Assembly: GCA_028583415.1 (NCBI GenBank)
Contig: CM053269.1
Location: forward strand, 45,851,888-45,915,887
Source: Protea cynaroides
Taxonomy: Eukaryota > Streptophyta > Magnoliopsida > Proteales > Proteaceae
Direction: 5' to 3'
DNA length: 64,000 bases
Made by a program: the position numbers and the translations under genes. Shown here in pieces: positions 1 through 13,700 of this stretch; position 1 is the stretch's first letter, and every line of letters begins with the position of its first letter. The notes below the pieces were generated by a model that ran no database searches, was not told the DNA's origin, and saw nothing but the letters and a program-made list of their open reading frames with translations.

Positions 1-734
1 GCTGCAAAGGAATATCTACATCGAGTGAAGAAGAAAGAGAACTGCAACGCCTACTGTTGCCGGGAAAAAAAAAAAAAAAAAGCCTGTCGGGAGGAATTTT
101 TTACGTCGTTGCCAAAAATCTCCTCTATTCCCTTTGTTTTCACTCTCTGATTTTGCAGAGACGATGAGGAGTGAATGAAAGATGAAAAGAGACGTGCGCA
201 AGTTATTCAAAATTCTCTTTTCTTTTGGTAAATCTCATTTCACATTAGTTATATTACCATTCTTATTTTTTGACCGTAGGATGACAGAGGTGTCAGCTGA
301 GCGACGGCTTGGTTTCCTCATGTCTAACCTACAACCTAAGACTATTTAAATCTAGCATTGGCCATATCATAAATGGATCAGATTCATGTACGGATTCAAT
401 TGAAAATCAATACGTGATTGATCTTGATTAAAATAGTATTAAAACAAGCTCGGATCGAGGATTGATCAAGTCCAAAACCTATACTAATTGATTGATCAAG
501 CTGATCCCATGCCAAGAGTGATAGAAATTCCTCTTTGTTTCTGTGTTCATTACCTGTTTATGAAATCCCATAAAAACAGAGAAATTCTCAATCTACTGCA
601 CCTCTCCTTCCTGATTCAAATCATCCCATGCCTCTTATGTAACATATGAGAAAATCCAATGGCTATCATCTAATATATATATATCATCCCATGCCTCTTA
701 TGTCAACATATGAGAAAATTCAATGGCTATCATC

Positions 735-773
<39 letters not shown>

Positions 774-1537
774 CTAAATTTCCCATAACAACGTAAAGGG
801 CATGAAAAGATTTTTATCCCATTATCTAATTTCGAGAAGAATCATATTGGGACTGACAAGCCCATGTTCCTAACTTGCCCCACTGCTCACCACAATAAAA
901 AAAAAAAAAAAAATTGGAATCTAAAGTTGAAAAGCGAATGAAATTTTGGAATCAAAATGTTGACATGTCGTTTAATCATTCAGTCATTTATCAGAACGTT
1001 TTGGATTATATCGGTATGCGAATCAATCTTTCCAACTCATCAATCCTTCCATTTTAAAAGCCGTGTTTAGTGAGGAATATAACTCCAATTAATCAAATGA
1101 CAACTTTGGACATCCTCTACAACTGAAATTGCCAAAATACCAGCCTATCTATCTGTCTATGATTAGGGAAACTCTAATTGTGTTATTGCATGTAGCTAGA
1201 GACCTCAAATGTATCCAGCACTTACCAATGAAACTGCAAAATTTGGAATCTACAGTCGCAGCTGATAGGATCAAGTTCAAACGAATATCATCTTCATCCA
1301 TTACCGTTTAATTAGTCCAAGCATAGCAGAGGAAGGATCCAAATCCTCCCTTCTCAGCGGTTTCGGAGGAGAATCGATCTCACCAATCGATACCCAACAT
1401 ATGAGTGTTGATTAGATCCTATTTCAAGCCCTCCATCCGAACTAATGCATAAGCCGACTCCCTTATCGGGTCACCTTATCGGCTTGAAGGGAAGGCTCAG
1501 GGATGCCATTTCGGTAGAGATTAGGGGCATAACTGGA
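1..1537. other. Upstream intergenic region, no gene seen
   Basis: No convincing coding exon was found. The stretch holds A/T homopolymers (around 65-82 and 895-915), a two-copy tandem repeat of about 62 bp (roughly 624-745; each copy begins TCATCCCATGCCTC and contains CATATGAGAAAAT) and a TA microsatellite at about 737-769. The short open frames here are low-complexity or unsupported. Confidence 0.6.
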
Positions 1538-1546
1538 TATAAAAAA
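1538..1546 (+). promoter_or_regulatory. Candidate TATA box of the ML-domain gene
   Basis: TATAAAAAA lies about 210 bp upstream of the ATG at 1757 and would give a 5' leader of roughly 180 nt. This is positional inference only; no transcript start is visible. Confidence 0.35.
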
Positions 1547-1756
1547 TAGTGAAGCTGGAAAAAGAAAGAAAGGTCAACTTACGCCAACCAAAATATTACT
1601 TAACAGAGATTCTCATCTCAGGAGTTTGTGGAGGTTCCGTTCTTTTCAACGCTGCAACCAAGTTCTTCAAGCTTTTCTCTTTTCTCTCAAAAATTCAAAA
1701 TTGTTTGAGGCTTCGGACTCTATTCTTGTCTCTATTCCTCCTGGATATTTGAATTC

Positions 1757-4700
1757 ATGGAGGTAGCTCAGCTCAAGTTCGTTCTTTCACTTTTTGTTGC
1801 TTTTCTGCTCATCCGTTCGATTCGGGCCAAGTCGGTCCGCTATTGTGGTGAGTTTCTCAAGTCCTTGAGAGATTTCCTCTTCTTTTTTTTTGAATTTAAT
1901 TAGGAAGACCAACTTCCTATGCTGTTTTGAATATTCAACTATTTTATCGAATTCGCTAGTTCGAAATCGCCTTGTGTAAAATTAATGGATTGATTGTCGT
2001 TTGTGCTTCCCTTCAATCGGTAATGTTTTGGTCATCAGCGATTTGGTGAAGACATCAGCGGGGATTTTACTCTACATGGCCACTGATGAAATCGTCTCTC
2101 AGTCTCTTTGCTTGGATAAATAGTCTTTGCTTTCTGATTTAATCAATGATTTCGTTTAGTTTTTGTAGAAATATAGCTTCTTCACTTAATCGATGAATTT
2201 ATTTAATAATAGTTGGTGCTGGAATGAATTTGTTTCTGATTCATGCTAGGGCTTGTAAATTGGTCGCAGATAGGGAAGGTAACTATGCTGTTAAGGTGGC
2301 TGAAGTTGAGATGTCTCCCGACCCTGTGGTGAGAGGCCAGCCTGCTACCTTCAACCTCATTGCATCATCAGGTAAAGCCCTAGCTTGTTCGTAATCTTGG
2401 ATATTTTGGTGCTTTCAATGCATAATTCTTTCAGAATTCTTTAGATGTACTCATCTCTTCCTGAACGGAGGATAGTTAAGGATAAAAAGCAATTGAAGAA
2501 GTCGAGAGTTAGGTTATTTCTTTTTAGCCTCTGCGCTCTTTTAGATGGCAGATTGAAAGCTTTAGCTGTTTTGAACTGCTGCATAAGAACAGAAATTTTT
2601 TTTTCTGCATAGTATTTGTCTCTGACTTCTAAAATGTTAGGGTCCCACTTTAAGGTAAGCAGGAGTTGAACTGAATGCTATTTCTGATGGTATGCCAGAC
2701 TGTAAATATTGAGTTCAAAGGAATGACATAATCTTTTGTCTTAATTCCTGATGGAATTTTGGACTTTAGAACCTAATCAAGGTCAACTCAAACCGATGGG
2801 CTCTAGAGTCTAGACTACCAGATGTGAGGCTTTTAAATCCAGAAATTTGATAACTGGATTAGCCTGGAAATTCAGAATAGGCGGAGGTGGAGTTGTTGGT
2901 ATTGTTTTCTGGATGGGTTAGTCTGGAAGTACAGAATAGGTGCCTTGTTTCTTCACTTTTGAGCTTCCCACTTCTAAAATGTGCTATTTACTGAAAGCTA
3001 ATAGTTAAGATAGTGGAGTGACATAATATTGGCACCAGCTCTCAAGTTTCCAAATTAATTTAGATTGTGACAACTGACAGCATATAATTGTCTGTTTAAT
3101 ACTCTCTAGGCAATTGTGAGAACTTCTTCATCCCTTTTCTCATTTGCTGGAATATTACCCTGAGACAGTGAACTGGATATAATTATATCAACTGAAGCTT
3201 TGGACTTTAGAAGAATAATAAATGTTTGAATGAAGAGATAAAGTAGCCCAAATGTTTTTGGCCTTTTCCACCAATTTTCTTTTCTTATTTGATCATTTGT
3301 TTGTGCTTCACAGGGATGTACTTTTTTTATTTTTTTTATTTTATATATCCTAGAACATAAGGAAAAACTACTAGCATTTTAGTTCCCATTTTAATTACTC
3401 CTGTAGGAAAGGGCGGTGATGCAGATCGGAAGATAGATCTATAAGTGATGGATATAAGATTGGGAATGAAAAAATAAGAAAGGGAAGAGACAAGGGGCTG
3501 TTGTGGGACTATGAATAGTATCCGAGAATGGTGATTTGGAGAAAAGGGAAGAGAGGGGAGAGATCTTAGGGAGGTAGAGGAGAGAAACCCGCAAATTTGG
3601 TTTTTTTTGGGGGGGGTGGGATAACAAATATTTTTAAGACAAACTAATTCAAATCCACTGCTCAAATCACCCGCAATTGAATTTGAATTAGTTTATTTGA
3701 AAGAGATTGTTATCTTTCTCTCCTTTCCCTCCCCTGTGGTCTCCTCTCTCCTCTTCTCCCTTCCCACGAAGGAATTTTCTGGTTCTTTCTTTCTCTTCCA
3801 TCATCAAATCTGACTCACCATTAACAGATCCTCTCTTGGATTTGCTTCATCAACTGGTTTGATATTTCTTTTTCTTTTTTTTAATAGAAATGACATTACC
3901 TGATATTTTCCATGCAGGTGTACCCATCTCGACTGGGAAACTGGTGATTGATGTTTCGTACTTCGGGGTCCCCATCCACAAGGAGATCCATGACCTCTGT
4001 GAGGAAACGACATGCCCTGTTTCAGTTGGCGATTTTGTGCTCTCTCACACCGAGCTTTTACCTGGATTCACTCCACCTGTTAGTTATCCTTCCTATTACT
4101 TTTTAATTTCAATTATTAACACCCTCTATGTATGATGGCATGCTGAATGATAACTGCCATGTTCACTCAACCACCAATCATTGTAGGGTAACAAATATTT
4201 AATGCGTGAATTCATAAATTGTCCACTATTTAGTTTGTGAATTCATTAATTAATATGATAAATTTTCATTTACACTGCCATTATTTGAACGGTCCCGCAT
4301 TTTGAGCCATGTGGACTGTTGGTTAGGCCAACTGACCATTGGATTAGTTGTACACCTTGTGTATTACCTACATGTCAAATTTCAGACAAATTCAATCAAA
4401 TACCCTCCCATATATGCCCATGCATCTTTTTAGTTTTCCACCATCCATGTATGCCCATGCATCCTTCCATAGTCCCTAGATTTTTTAAGCTTTACTTTGT
4501 CACTTGGAATTGGGCTGAAACTTGACATGAAGGCAGGGGGGACTTTGGTTCTACGGCCAAGCCACAGAATTAAGCTTATCAGTGAAAAATGTGAAGAAAT
4601 GTAGCGGTTAGAAGGGTAATTGGTTCTTGAGCAATGTTTTCCAGAAATGTGTTATATTTTAAGGTACTAAAATATTTTGTGTCAAACAGGATGTTAAAAA

Positions 4701-7700
4701 TACTGTATGTTGACCAAATGCCCATGAAGAAATATAATATCCAGTGGAGGTGACCAGGCAGGTTTGGGTTGAGCTTGTGGGTATGGGACATTGTTGCAGC
4801 CTGAGCCCAGCCCACTTATAATAAGGCTTCAGGTGGACCAAGCCAAAGAATCAAATTTTTTTTTTCTTTTTAAGTTCTTATTTTTCCTCTACTGCTGTGC
4901 CAAGGGAGATGGTGTTGGTGGAAAAGAAGTCAGTGATATCCAGAATGAAGTGCTGTTTAGACTAATGGAGGGTAGGTAGAGAACAACACAAATCAAAAGG
5001 GGTCGGGTGTAGATTGGACCAGTAGTTCAGATATGGTCAGCAAATAGAAAAAAGGCTGGAAATAAAGGAGGCACTGAGAAAAATAGAAGTAGGATGAAGA
5101 AGAGAACACAAGAGGAAGGGACTGACTTGTGGCAGTGGTTCCTCCATATTCTAGCCTATGATCTTCTATAAATTTGCTGGAAGAGGCGGCACCAAACAGA
5201 TGCACAACAGTGCCTGCAACCTTGCCTTTAACAATCTTATCTCATAGCGACAGAAGTAGGAGGATGAGAAGGACCACAAGGGAAAGAAGGGGAAATACAT
5301 GAGGTGAGGAAGAAGAGAAGAAAGGCGATGAGCATTTGGTCACAGAGAGGCAAGGAGCTGGTATGGGATTTGGAAGCAAATGAAATGCTACCCTCCCCCC
5401 TCGTGCACACGCATACATGATGCAGTACAAGTATGCTCTAAGACAAATAAGGGGTCCTCCAAACAGGGCCTAAACACAAGATAAGAAGAAGACAAAAGCC
5501 AAAACACTGTTTACGGTACTGTTCACGTGAGTGAACAGTACCAACAGAATTTTTAAAAAGTTGTCTTCTTCTTAAATTCAATAAGTTAGATTTATTTCCA
5601 TATAGTTAGTCATTAGTTTTGTTTCCTAAGATTGGTTATCATATGAGTCAGTCACAGATGTGATTTGTTTTGAAAATTTTCCTAAAAGTTATAAAGGAAA
5701 GTTTCTCTTTTTTATTTTTTGACATTCCTTCTAGGAATCAGTCCTTCTATCTTTTGTATTTCCTTTTAGCATTATAAATAAAGAGGAAGAAGATGCTGGG
5801 AGAGAGTTGGCTAGAGTTTTGATTAAAAAAATTCTGGTTGAGTCGAAACTTTTATTTTGTTCATTCCCGTTTTTCAGATAATAATGGTTTTTGGAAAATT
5901 CATAACTTCTTCATCCATGGTTGAATCACCTTCATTGGGTATGTTATGAAGCACATCCTAGAGTACTTCCCCTCTAAGTTTGAAAACTTTTCAACGGCTG
6001 AACCTCAAGATAAATGAGTTTTTCCCATAATTTTATAATTCTGGTTTGCTAAAATACCTGTTTGAAACCTACGGGCAAGATTGGTTTCGATCCCACCCGT
6101 TGGATCAAGTTCATCTTCTGGGATGTTTTTCCTCATATCCTAAGGATTAAGGATCTCAATTTTTGAAGCATTCTTACAGATGGATTTGAAGTTGTAGAAT
6201 TATTTGTGAAATTCAATCATTCTTACTTGTTAAATTGTTAAATTTGGGTTTGGAATGAATAGAGATCCTGTAGCAAAGAGGGATCTACGAATTGGATGTG
6301 TTGAAACCCTCTTTGCCACCAATGCATGCAGAGAGAGAGAGAGAGGAAGGTCCTTTTTTGGTTATGTTAACCTGGTTAGTTTTGGGCAGATCGTGTTGTA
6401 GAAAACTGCCAATCCTGCTCAATATAAGGGCTATCAGGCTGAGCCTGTTTGGAGCTCATTTATTATTTAGTATGGGTTCTGGCACACCAAAGCTGGGGTT
6501 GGCTGGGCTGGGCTGGGCTGGGCTGTGCTGTGCTGTGCTGTGCTGTCTGTTATGACCACAAAATCATTAGACAAAGCTATGAAAATAGTGACTAACATGG
6601 TTTGATGAAAGAGTCTATTCTTTTCTTTTTTTTGTTCTACATCTTTTAAAAAATTTAACTCCTATTACTGGGGGCCTGTGCTTGCCTGTGTCAACCTGAT
6701 TAACAATCAAAAGCTGGCAGGATGAACGGGGAGGGGGAGGTATGTCTCATTCATGAAATTCTCTACCCATAAAAGGAAAGCCTGACCCTCAAAACAGAGG
6801 CAAAAAGCTTGAAGGGGATATGAGCCCTACTCCAAACAATACGTAATGCAACTCCGGGTTACAAAACCCTAAGTTTGGGTCACTATGTTCCCACCAGAGT
6901 GATAAACTATTCATTTAAAGGTGTATAGTGGCAATTCTTTAATTTCTGGACAGTTTATGTCCCTTTTGGAAGAAGTAAACAGAATCTGGGAATACTAGAG
7001 TAAGTAATTTAAGTAAAAAAATTACTAAGCTGTAATTTTGGAAAAGAATGGAATACAACAACAGAAACAAATTAAGAATGAAAGAGATTTTGTACTAATA
7101 ATAAGATTTTTGGTCTTATAAATAACAGAAGTAATTCATCTTCTTCTACTTCTCGACTGAACAACTAGGGCTGTAGAACCAGATCTGCTTCAATGGAGAG
7201 AACCCTCTCCTTCGAACACCAATCGGACTTATACTTTAGGATAAGGTTCGCAATCCCCTATCCTCTTGATTCCAACTAGTAAGTACTTCGAAAAAGGGAT
7301 CTGAAAACAAAATTAAAATTTCTTTCAGTGAAGCTAGACAATAGTTGCAGGTTCAGATTTGGTCTCATGTTAATAACTCTCAGCCTACGTTAACCTAAAC
7401 TTCACAAGTTGAAATATATATATATATATATAAAAGCTTTCCTATCGATTAAGAATAGAATTGATTGATTTAAGTTGAGTTTCATGCACTTGCTGCTTTG
7501 CGTGACTGGTTGCCTCCCTTCTCTGCCAGACTCTAGAATCTATTCTTTTCTTAGGTGTGATCTTCCATACCCTACTTATTCTCTCTCTCTCTCTCTCACC
7601 ATCTTCTTCTTTCTGTTTCTCCTTCCAGTACTAGTTTTCTTTCATTGTTGAATTTTCTTGCATTAATTTTCCGGTTATCTCTGTTGGGCGGTATTACAGA

Positions 7701-10700
7701 GCTGAGAAGAAATACCTTCCAACTCATCATACCAAGTCGGCTTGCCCTGAAATTTTTGGGCGTTATTTCACCACCTTAGGGCGACCCTAACCCTAGGTCC
7801 TCATCCCCAAATCCTCCTCTTTTATTGGATAGAAATCTGCAACCAATGCTGACTCGGGAACTTTTGCCTGGTCTGTTTCTGGGATTTTAAATTATTTTCA
7901 CACTGTTGGTTCGAGGGATTGTGGGTTGATTCAAGAGGTCTCTGAGTTAGTAATCCTATTCTGAAATCATAGGCTAAACAGCGCTCAGCTGTGTGAGTTC
8001 TAACACCAGTGATTGGGTTGAGTTTCTCGTGAGTACTTTTCTGTTTCAACGCAAGGAATGTGACAAAATAAGGAAGAAAAGGAAGAAGGAGAAGAGAACC
8101 TGAGAGGGAGAGAGAGAATCATTGTGTTCTCTCTTCCGGCCCATAGCCTGCTTTTATTAATGTCTAAAAGAAGTTAAATGACATAATAACCCTCAATTAA
8201 TAACTGACTAAGAAATTAAAGTAAAGCTGCTCAGCTATATAAACAACTAGAGCACTGACCTACTAAACATCACTATGACTAACTCTAAACACTAAACACT
8301 AAATATCACAATACTACTTGTCACTAACACACAATATAATGTGCTTCCCCCCTCCCAAAAAAAAAAAAAAGACACCATGGTACAGAGCATAGGTCCTGTA
8401 ACAAAGAAGAAATAATAAGAGAAGATGGAGAGAATCAATGTGTGTACTGCTCCTCTCCTTGTAGCTTGTATTTATAGAAAATAGAAAACAAATATTAGAT
8501 ATGATCTAGGATTCTACAAGTTAGAGTCTCATTCACAAACTAAAGACAAAGTAAAGTCAAAATAAGAAAAGGAAACTAACAAGCCTAATTAGTGAACGAA
8601 ACTAATAAACTAATTAGGAGTCCAAGTCTTACGTTAACACACCTCCTCCCCTTCGAGCTGGAGCACAGGGGATATGAGAGCTTCAACTTGAAATAATGTA
8701 GCAACGAAAGCAGCAGTTGTAGTAGTAACAGTAGTAGTAGCAGTAGTAGTAACAGCAATAGTAGTAGCAGCACAATATAGGTCACTGTGAACCAAGTAGT
8801 AGTAGCAGTACCGTATAGGTCACTGTTAACCAAATAATAGTAGTAGCATAGTATAGGTCACTGTGAACCAAATAATAGTAGCAGCACAGTATAGGTCATT
8901 GTGAACCAAGCAGCAGCAGCAGCAATAGGAACAACAATAGTGATAGCTGCACACTTATCGAAGAACTTTAAACAACTCTCAAAACGGCAACGCAAGGGAT
9001 TGTTTTAATACAATGTAAGAAAAAAGAAAAAAAAAAAAAGAGAAGATGGAGAGAATCAATGTGTGTACTGCTGCTCTCCTTGTAGCTTGTATTTATAGAA
9101 AATAGAATACAAATATTAGATATAATCGAGGATTCTACAAGTTAGAGTCCTAATCACAAACTAAAGACAAAGTAAACTCAAAATAGGAAAAGGAAACAAA
9201 CAAACCTAATTGGTAAAGCAAACTAATAAACTAATTAGGAGTCCATATACTTATAGGACTCGAAGTTACTAATAGGAGTCCAAGTCCTATGCTAACCCTG
9301 TAAGAACCGTACTTTGAAAACCCGGTTTAACTCATGGTTTACATTGTGACAGGTCTCCCAATCATAACTGGACCGGAAGGCGAGGCCGAGTGACGAACCA
9401 CGATATCCAGGTATGAGAAACGATGTGTAAAAATGCAATTTTTACATACCGGTCTCAGTACCGGTATGTGCGACCGGTATGTATTTCTTGAGTGGAGACG
9501 GACTCCAGCGGGTCCCACACTCCGAATCGAGTTTAGGAAACCTTTTAGACGTAGGAGACCTTCCTAGAATGGTCTCCCACTATATATATACACATCATTC
9601 CTTCTCCTTAGATCATTTCCAAACATTCTCAAACCCTAGACCGTGTGGAAGAGATCTGAGAAGGAACAAGGAGGAAGGAGACTGTGCAAGAAGGGGGATT
9701 CCGTTGGAGGAGAGCACCGCCATTCAACAAACACCGGTAAGTGCTCAACCTCTATATTGATGTTAGGATTTCGGATCAAAGCCGTGAAACGGCGTAACGA
9801 TCCAAAATCCTAGAACCCCAAAACCCTAGTTCTCATTGAGATCCAATCTAAGAAGGATGCGACCAAATAGTTGAAACTTAGATGACTAAACAAGTATTTG
9901 GACCTTAAAATGGTTTAGGAAGAACCCTCTAAAAACCAAGCCGATGATCGACGGGAGAGGAAGGTCCGAGATAGGGCTCTCGGACCCATACCGTCGGGCA
10001 TACCGGCTGGACAATAAGTCCTGTGGTATGGTCCTACGGTATATACCACAGGCACATACCGGCTGCAGTGTACTGAAACCGGTATTGAGACCGGTATCGA
10101 GACCTGTATATACCGCAGCACATACCGGTCTCACTATACTGAGACCGGTACTGCAACCGGTATGCTTACCGAAGCCTGTTTGTTTGGCCAAACTTGGTTC
10201 TGACCAATTGGAACCCTAACAACCAAATCCTAATCTATAAATATGATCTTGTAGGACCTGTAGACGGTGTGAGTGGACTCTGTGACGTAGAGCGGACTCT
10301 GTGACGTAGAGCGGACTTGCAATCACGCGTCAGGTAAGGGACAAGACCCCAAACCCTAAGTAACTAAATAACAGTAAACTGTTGTGATCGTATCTGTTTC
10401 TGTGATTATTGTTTTTGCTTGTGCATTTTACATGCCATCTAGTTATTTAAATTTTATTATCTGTTCATGCATATTCGTATGCTAGGATGTTGTTTGTTTA
10501 GGCATGTGATTGTTTTTCGTTAGTGTGTGGAATGTGAAGGGGAGTGGAGCCCTGGATATATCCTCACACTAACACCTTTTCGTATCGCCGTCTACTTTAG
10601 CAGGCTTGGTGCGAATAGGGTATCAGGGGGAGGACGTGGGATTGTGGCTCCGCCTGCCCACTAGACTCGAGCCCTATCTCTATGTCGTAGGGAGCTGTGC

Positions 10701-13700
10701 TTGGGTAGGGCCATAGATACTATGATGACATATAGGACTGGTTAAAAATGGAACTTACTTGCAAGCCATTGCCAACAGGGGTTTAGGTGTTGGTACGGTG
10801 TAGGGTATCAGGGGGAGGACGTGGGATGGTGGCTCAGCCTGCTCGTCAGACTCTAGCTCTATCTCTATACCGGAGTGAGTGATGTGGGGCAACAGCAATA
10901 GTGTGGATCAAAGCCTGACTGTTGGGTGTGATCACACTCTCGTGCGTGGAGGTGCGGTGGTCGCCAAACCTTACCATAGCATTTTGCAAGTTATACCTAA
11001 CCCAATTGTAATGTTACCTCATGCATTTTGTATGTTGCATTGGTCTTGTGCTTTACTGAGCTAAGTTGTGAGCTCACCCAAATATATATTCTCTTTTTCA
11101 GATCTTGATGCAAGTTATACGGTTAAAGACTTTATGGCTGCCCAGCGTACCGGACAGTAGCTGCTATTGACACACAGGCAGTAGAGGACGAGCATGACGC
11201 CTCATGTGAGTGCTCTTTCTTTGTGTTCCTTTAGGGATTATTTATTTAATTTTTTTTTCTTTCAGTTGGGTATAGACAATGTAATAAATTATTATTTATG
11301 ATTGTGGATGATGGCATAACTGGATAATTATTTAATTACAAATAAAAAAATCAGTTCATTTATTTATTTAAAACCGCTGCTATTTATTATTCTCTGATTA
11401 TGAATGGTTTGCTTGGAATGGTTTGTTGACACGGTCTATTGAGATCCTGGTGTGAGCCATGGTTTGGAGCCGTGGTTTGGAGACGGTTCCTAGGTGGAAG
11501 AGGACGAGCCTATAACTCCTCGTCGCTATGCTCCAGACTATCCACTGCATCTTGTAGATAACCTTTGCATCTATATCAGAGGTCATGGTGACCTCATAAG
11601 CTGTCTCGCCGCGCATGTTCACCCCTAAGCGGTGCAACAATTCCTCACAGATGCCGTCACTCAAGAGCACCTCCAATGGAAAGGGATCCGCTTAGGGGTG
11701 GACATGCGCGGCAAGACAGCTTATGAGGTCACCATGACCTCTGATAGACTGTCTCCAAACCACGGCTCACACCAGGATCTCAATAGATCGTGTCAACAAA
11801 CCATTCCAAACAAACCATCCATAATCAGAGAATAATAAATAGCAGCGGATTTAAATAAATAAATGAACTGAGTTTTCTATTTGTAATTAAATAATTATCC
11901 AGTTATGCCATCATCCACAATCATAAATAATAATTTATTACATTGTCTATACCCAACTGAAAGGAAAAAAAATTAAATAAATAATCCCTAAAGGAACACA
12001 CAGAAAGAGCACTCGCATGAGGCATCATGCTCGTCCTCTACTGCCTGTGTGTCAATAGCAGCTACTGTCCCGTACGTTGGGCAGCCATAAAGTCTTCAAC
12101 CGTATAACCTGCATCAAGATCTGAAAAAGAGAATATATATATATATTCGGGTGATCTCACAACTTAGCTCAATAAAGCACAAGACCAATGCAACATACAA
12201 AATGCATGAGGTAACATTACAAGGTAAGGTTTGGCGGCCGTCGCACCTCCATGCACGAGAGTGTGAGCACACCCAACAGTCAGGTTTCGATCCACACTAT
12301 TGTTATTGCCCCACATCACTCACTCCGGTATAGAGCTAGAGTCTGGCGGGCAGGCTGAGCCACCATCCCACGTCCTCCCCCTGATACCCTACACCTAAAT
12401 CCCTGTTGGCAAGGGCTTGCAAGTGAGTTTCGTTTTTAACCAGTCCTATATGTCATCACAGTATCTATGGCCCTACCCAAACACAGCTCCCTACGACATA
12501 GAGATAGGGCTCGAGTCTGGTGGGCAAGCGGAGCCACAATCCCACGTCCTCCCCCTGATACCCTATTCGCACCAAGCCCGTTAGTGTGAGGATATCCAGA
12601 GCTCCACTCCCCTTCACATTCCACACACTAACGAAAAACAATCACATGCCTAAACAAACAACATCCTAGCATACGAATATGCATGAACAGATAATAAAAT
12701 TTAAATAACTAGATGGCATGTAAAATGCACAAGCAAAAACAATAATTCCAGAAACAGATATGATCACAACGGTTTACTGTTATTTAATTACTTAGGGTTT
12801 GGGGTCTTGTCCCTTACCTGACGCGTGATTGCAAGTCTGCTCTACGTCACAGAGTCCACTCACGCCGTCTACAGGTCCTACAAGATCATATTTGTAGATT
12901 AGGATTTGGTTGTTAGGGTTCCAATTGGTCAAAACCAAGTTTGGCCAAGCAAACAGGCTTCGGTAAGCATACCGGTCTCAGTATAATGAGACCGGTATGT
13001 GCTGCAGTATATACCGGTCTCAGTACACTACAGCCGGTATGTGCCTGCGATATATACCGCAGGACTATTGTCAAGCCGGTATGCCCGGCGGTATGGGTCC
13101 GAGAGCCCAATCTCGGACCTCCCTTTCCCGTCGATCATCGGTTTGGTTTTTAGGGTTCTTCCTAAACCATTCTAAGGTCCAAATACTTGTTTAGTCATTT
13201 AGGTTTCGACTATTTCGTCGCATCCTTCTCAAATTGGATCTCAATGAGAACTAAGGTTTTGGGGTTCTAGGATTTTGGATCGTTACGCCGTTTCACAGCT
13301 TCGATCCGAAATCCTAACATCAATATAGAGGTTGAGCACTTACCGGTGTTTGTTGAATGGCGGTGCTCTCCTCCAACGGAAAAATCCCCCTTCTTGCACA
13401 GTCTCCTTGCTCCTTCTCAGATCTCTTCCAGACAGTCTAGGGTTTGAGAATGTTTGGAAAGGATCTAAGGAGAAGGAATGATGTGTATATATATAGTGGG
13501 AGACCATTCTAGGAAGATCTCCTACGTCTAAAAGGTTTCCTAAATATTCAGAGTGTGGGATCCGCTGGAATCCGTCTCCACTCGAGAAATACATACCGGT
13601 CAGAGTGAGACCGGTATGTAAAAATTGCATTTTTACACATCGTTTCTCATACCTGGATATTGTGGTTCGTCACCCGGCCTCGCCTTCCGGTCCGGTTATG

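Larger units (their letters stand above)
4079..8391 (+). other. First part of giant intron 3 of the ML-domain gene
   Basis: No exon seen. It includes the hairpin at 5515-5542, a GGCTG/TGCTG microsatellite (about 6500-6548), short GA and TA runs, and an LTR-like segment at 6835-7060 that recurs inverted at 15225-15430. The rest is AT-rich and unclassified, probably decayed retrotransposon. Confidence 0.6.

Noticed and set aside
8585..8833. Leu-rich minus-strand frame
   Set aside because: Trinucleotide repeat of the TRIM-like internal region read as poly-Leu.
9886..10219. Overlapping frames with repeated TGL/RPVC motifs on both strands
   Set aside because: Caused by the ACCGGT repeat block of the gypsy arm; similar artefacts occur at 12913-13194.
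11398..11676. 92-codon minus-strand frame at the centre of the gypsy palindrome
   Set aside because: No match to gag or pol motifs I recognise; it spans the arm and spacer and its right-arm counterpart is frameshifted.
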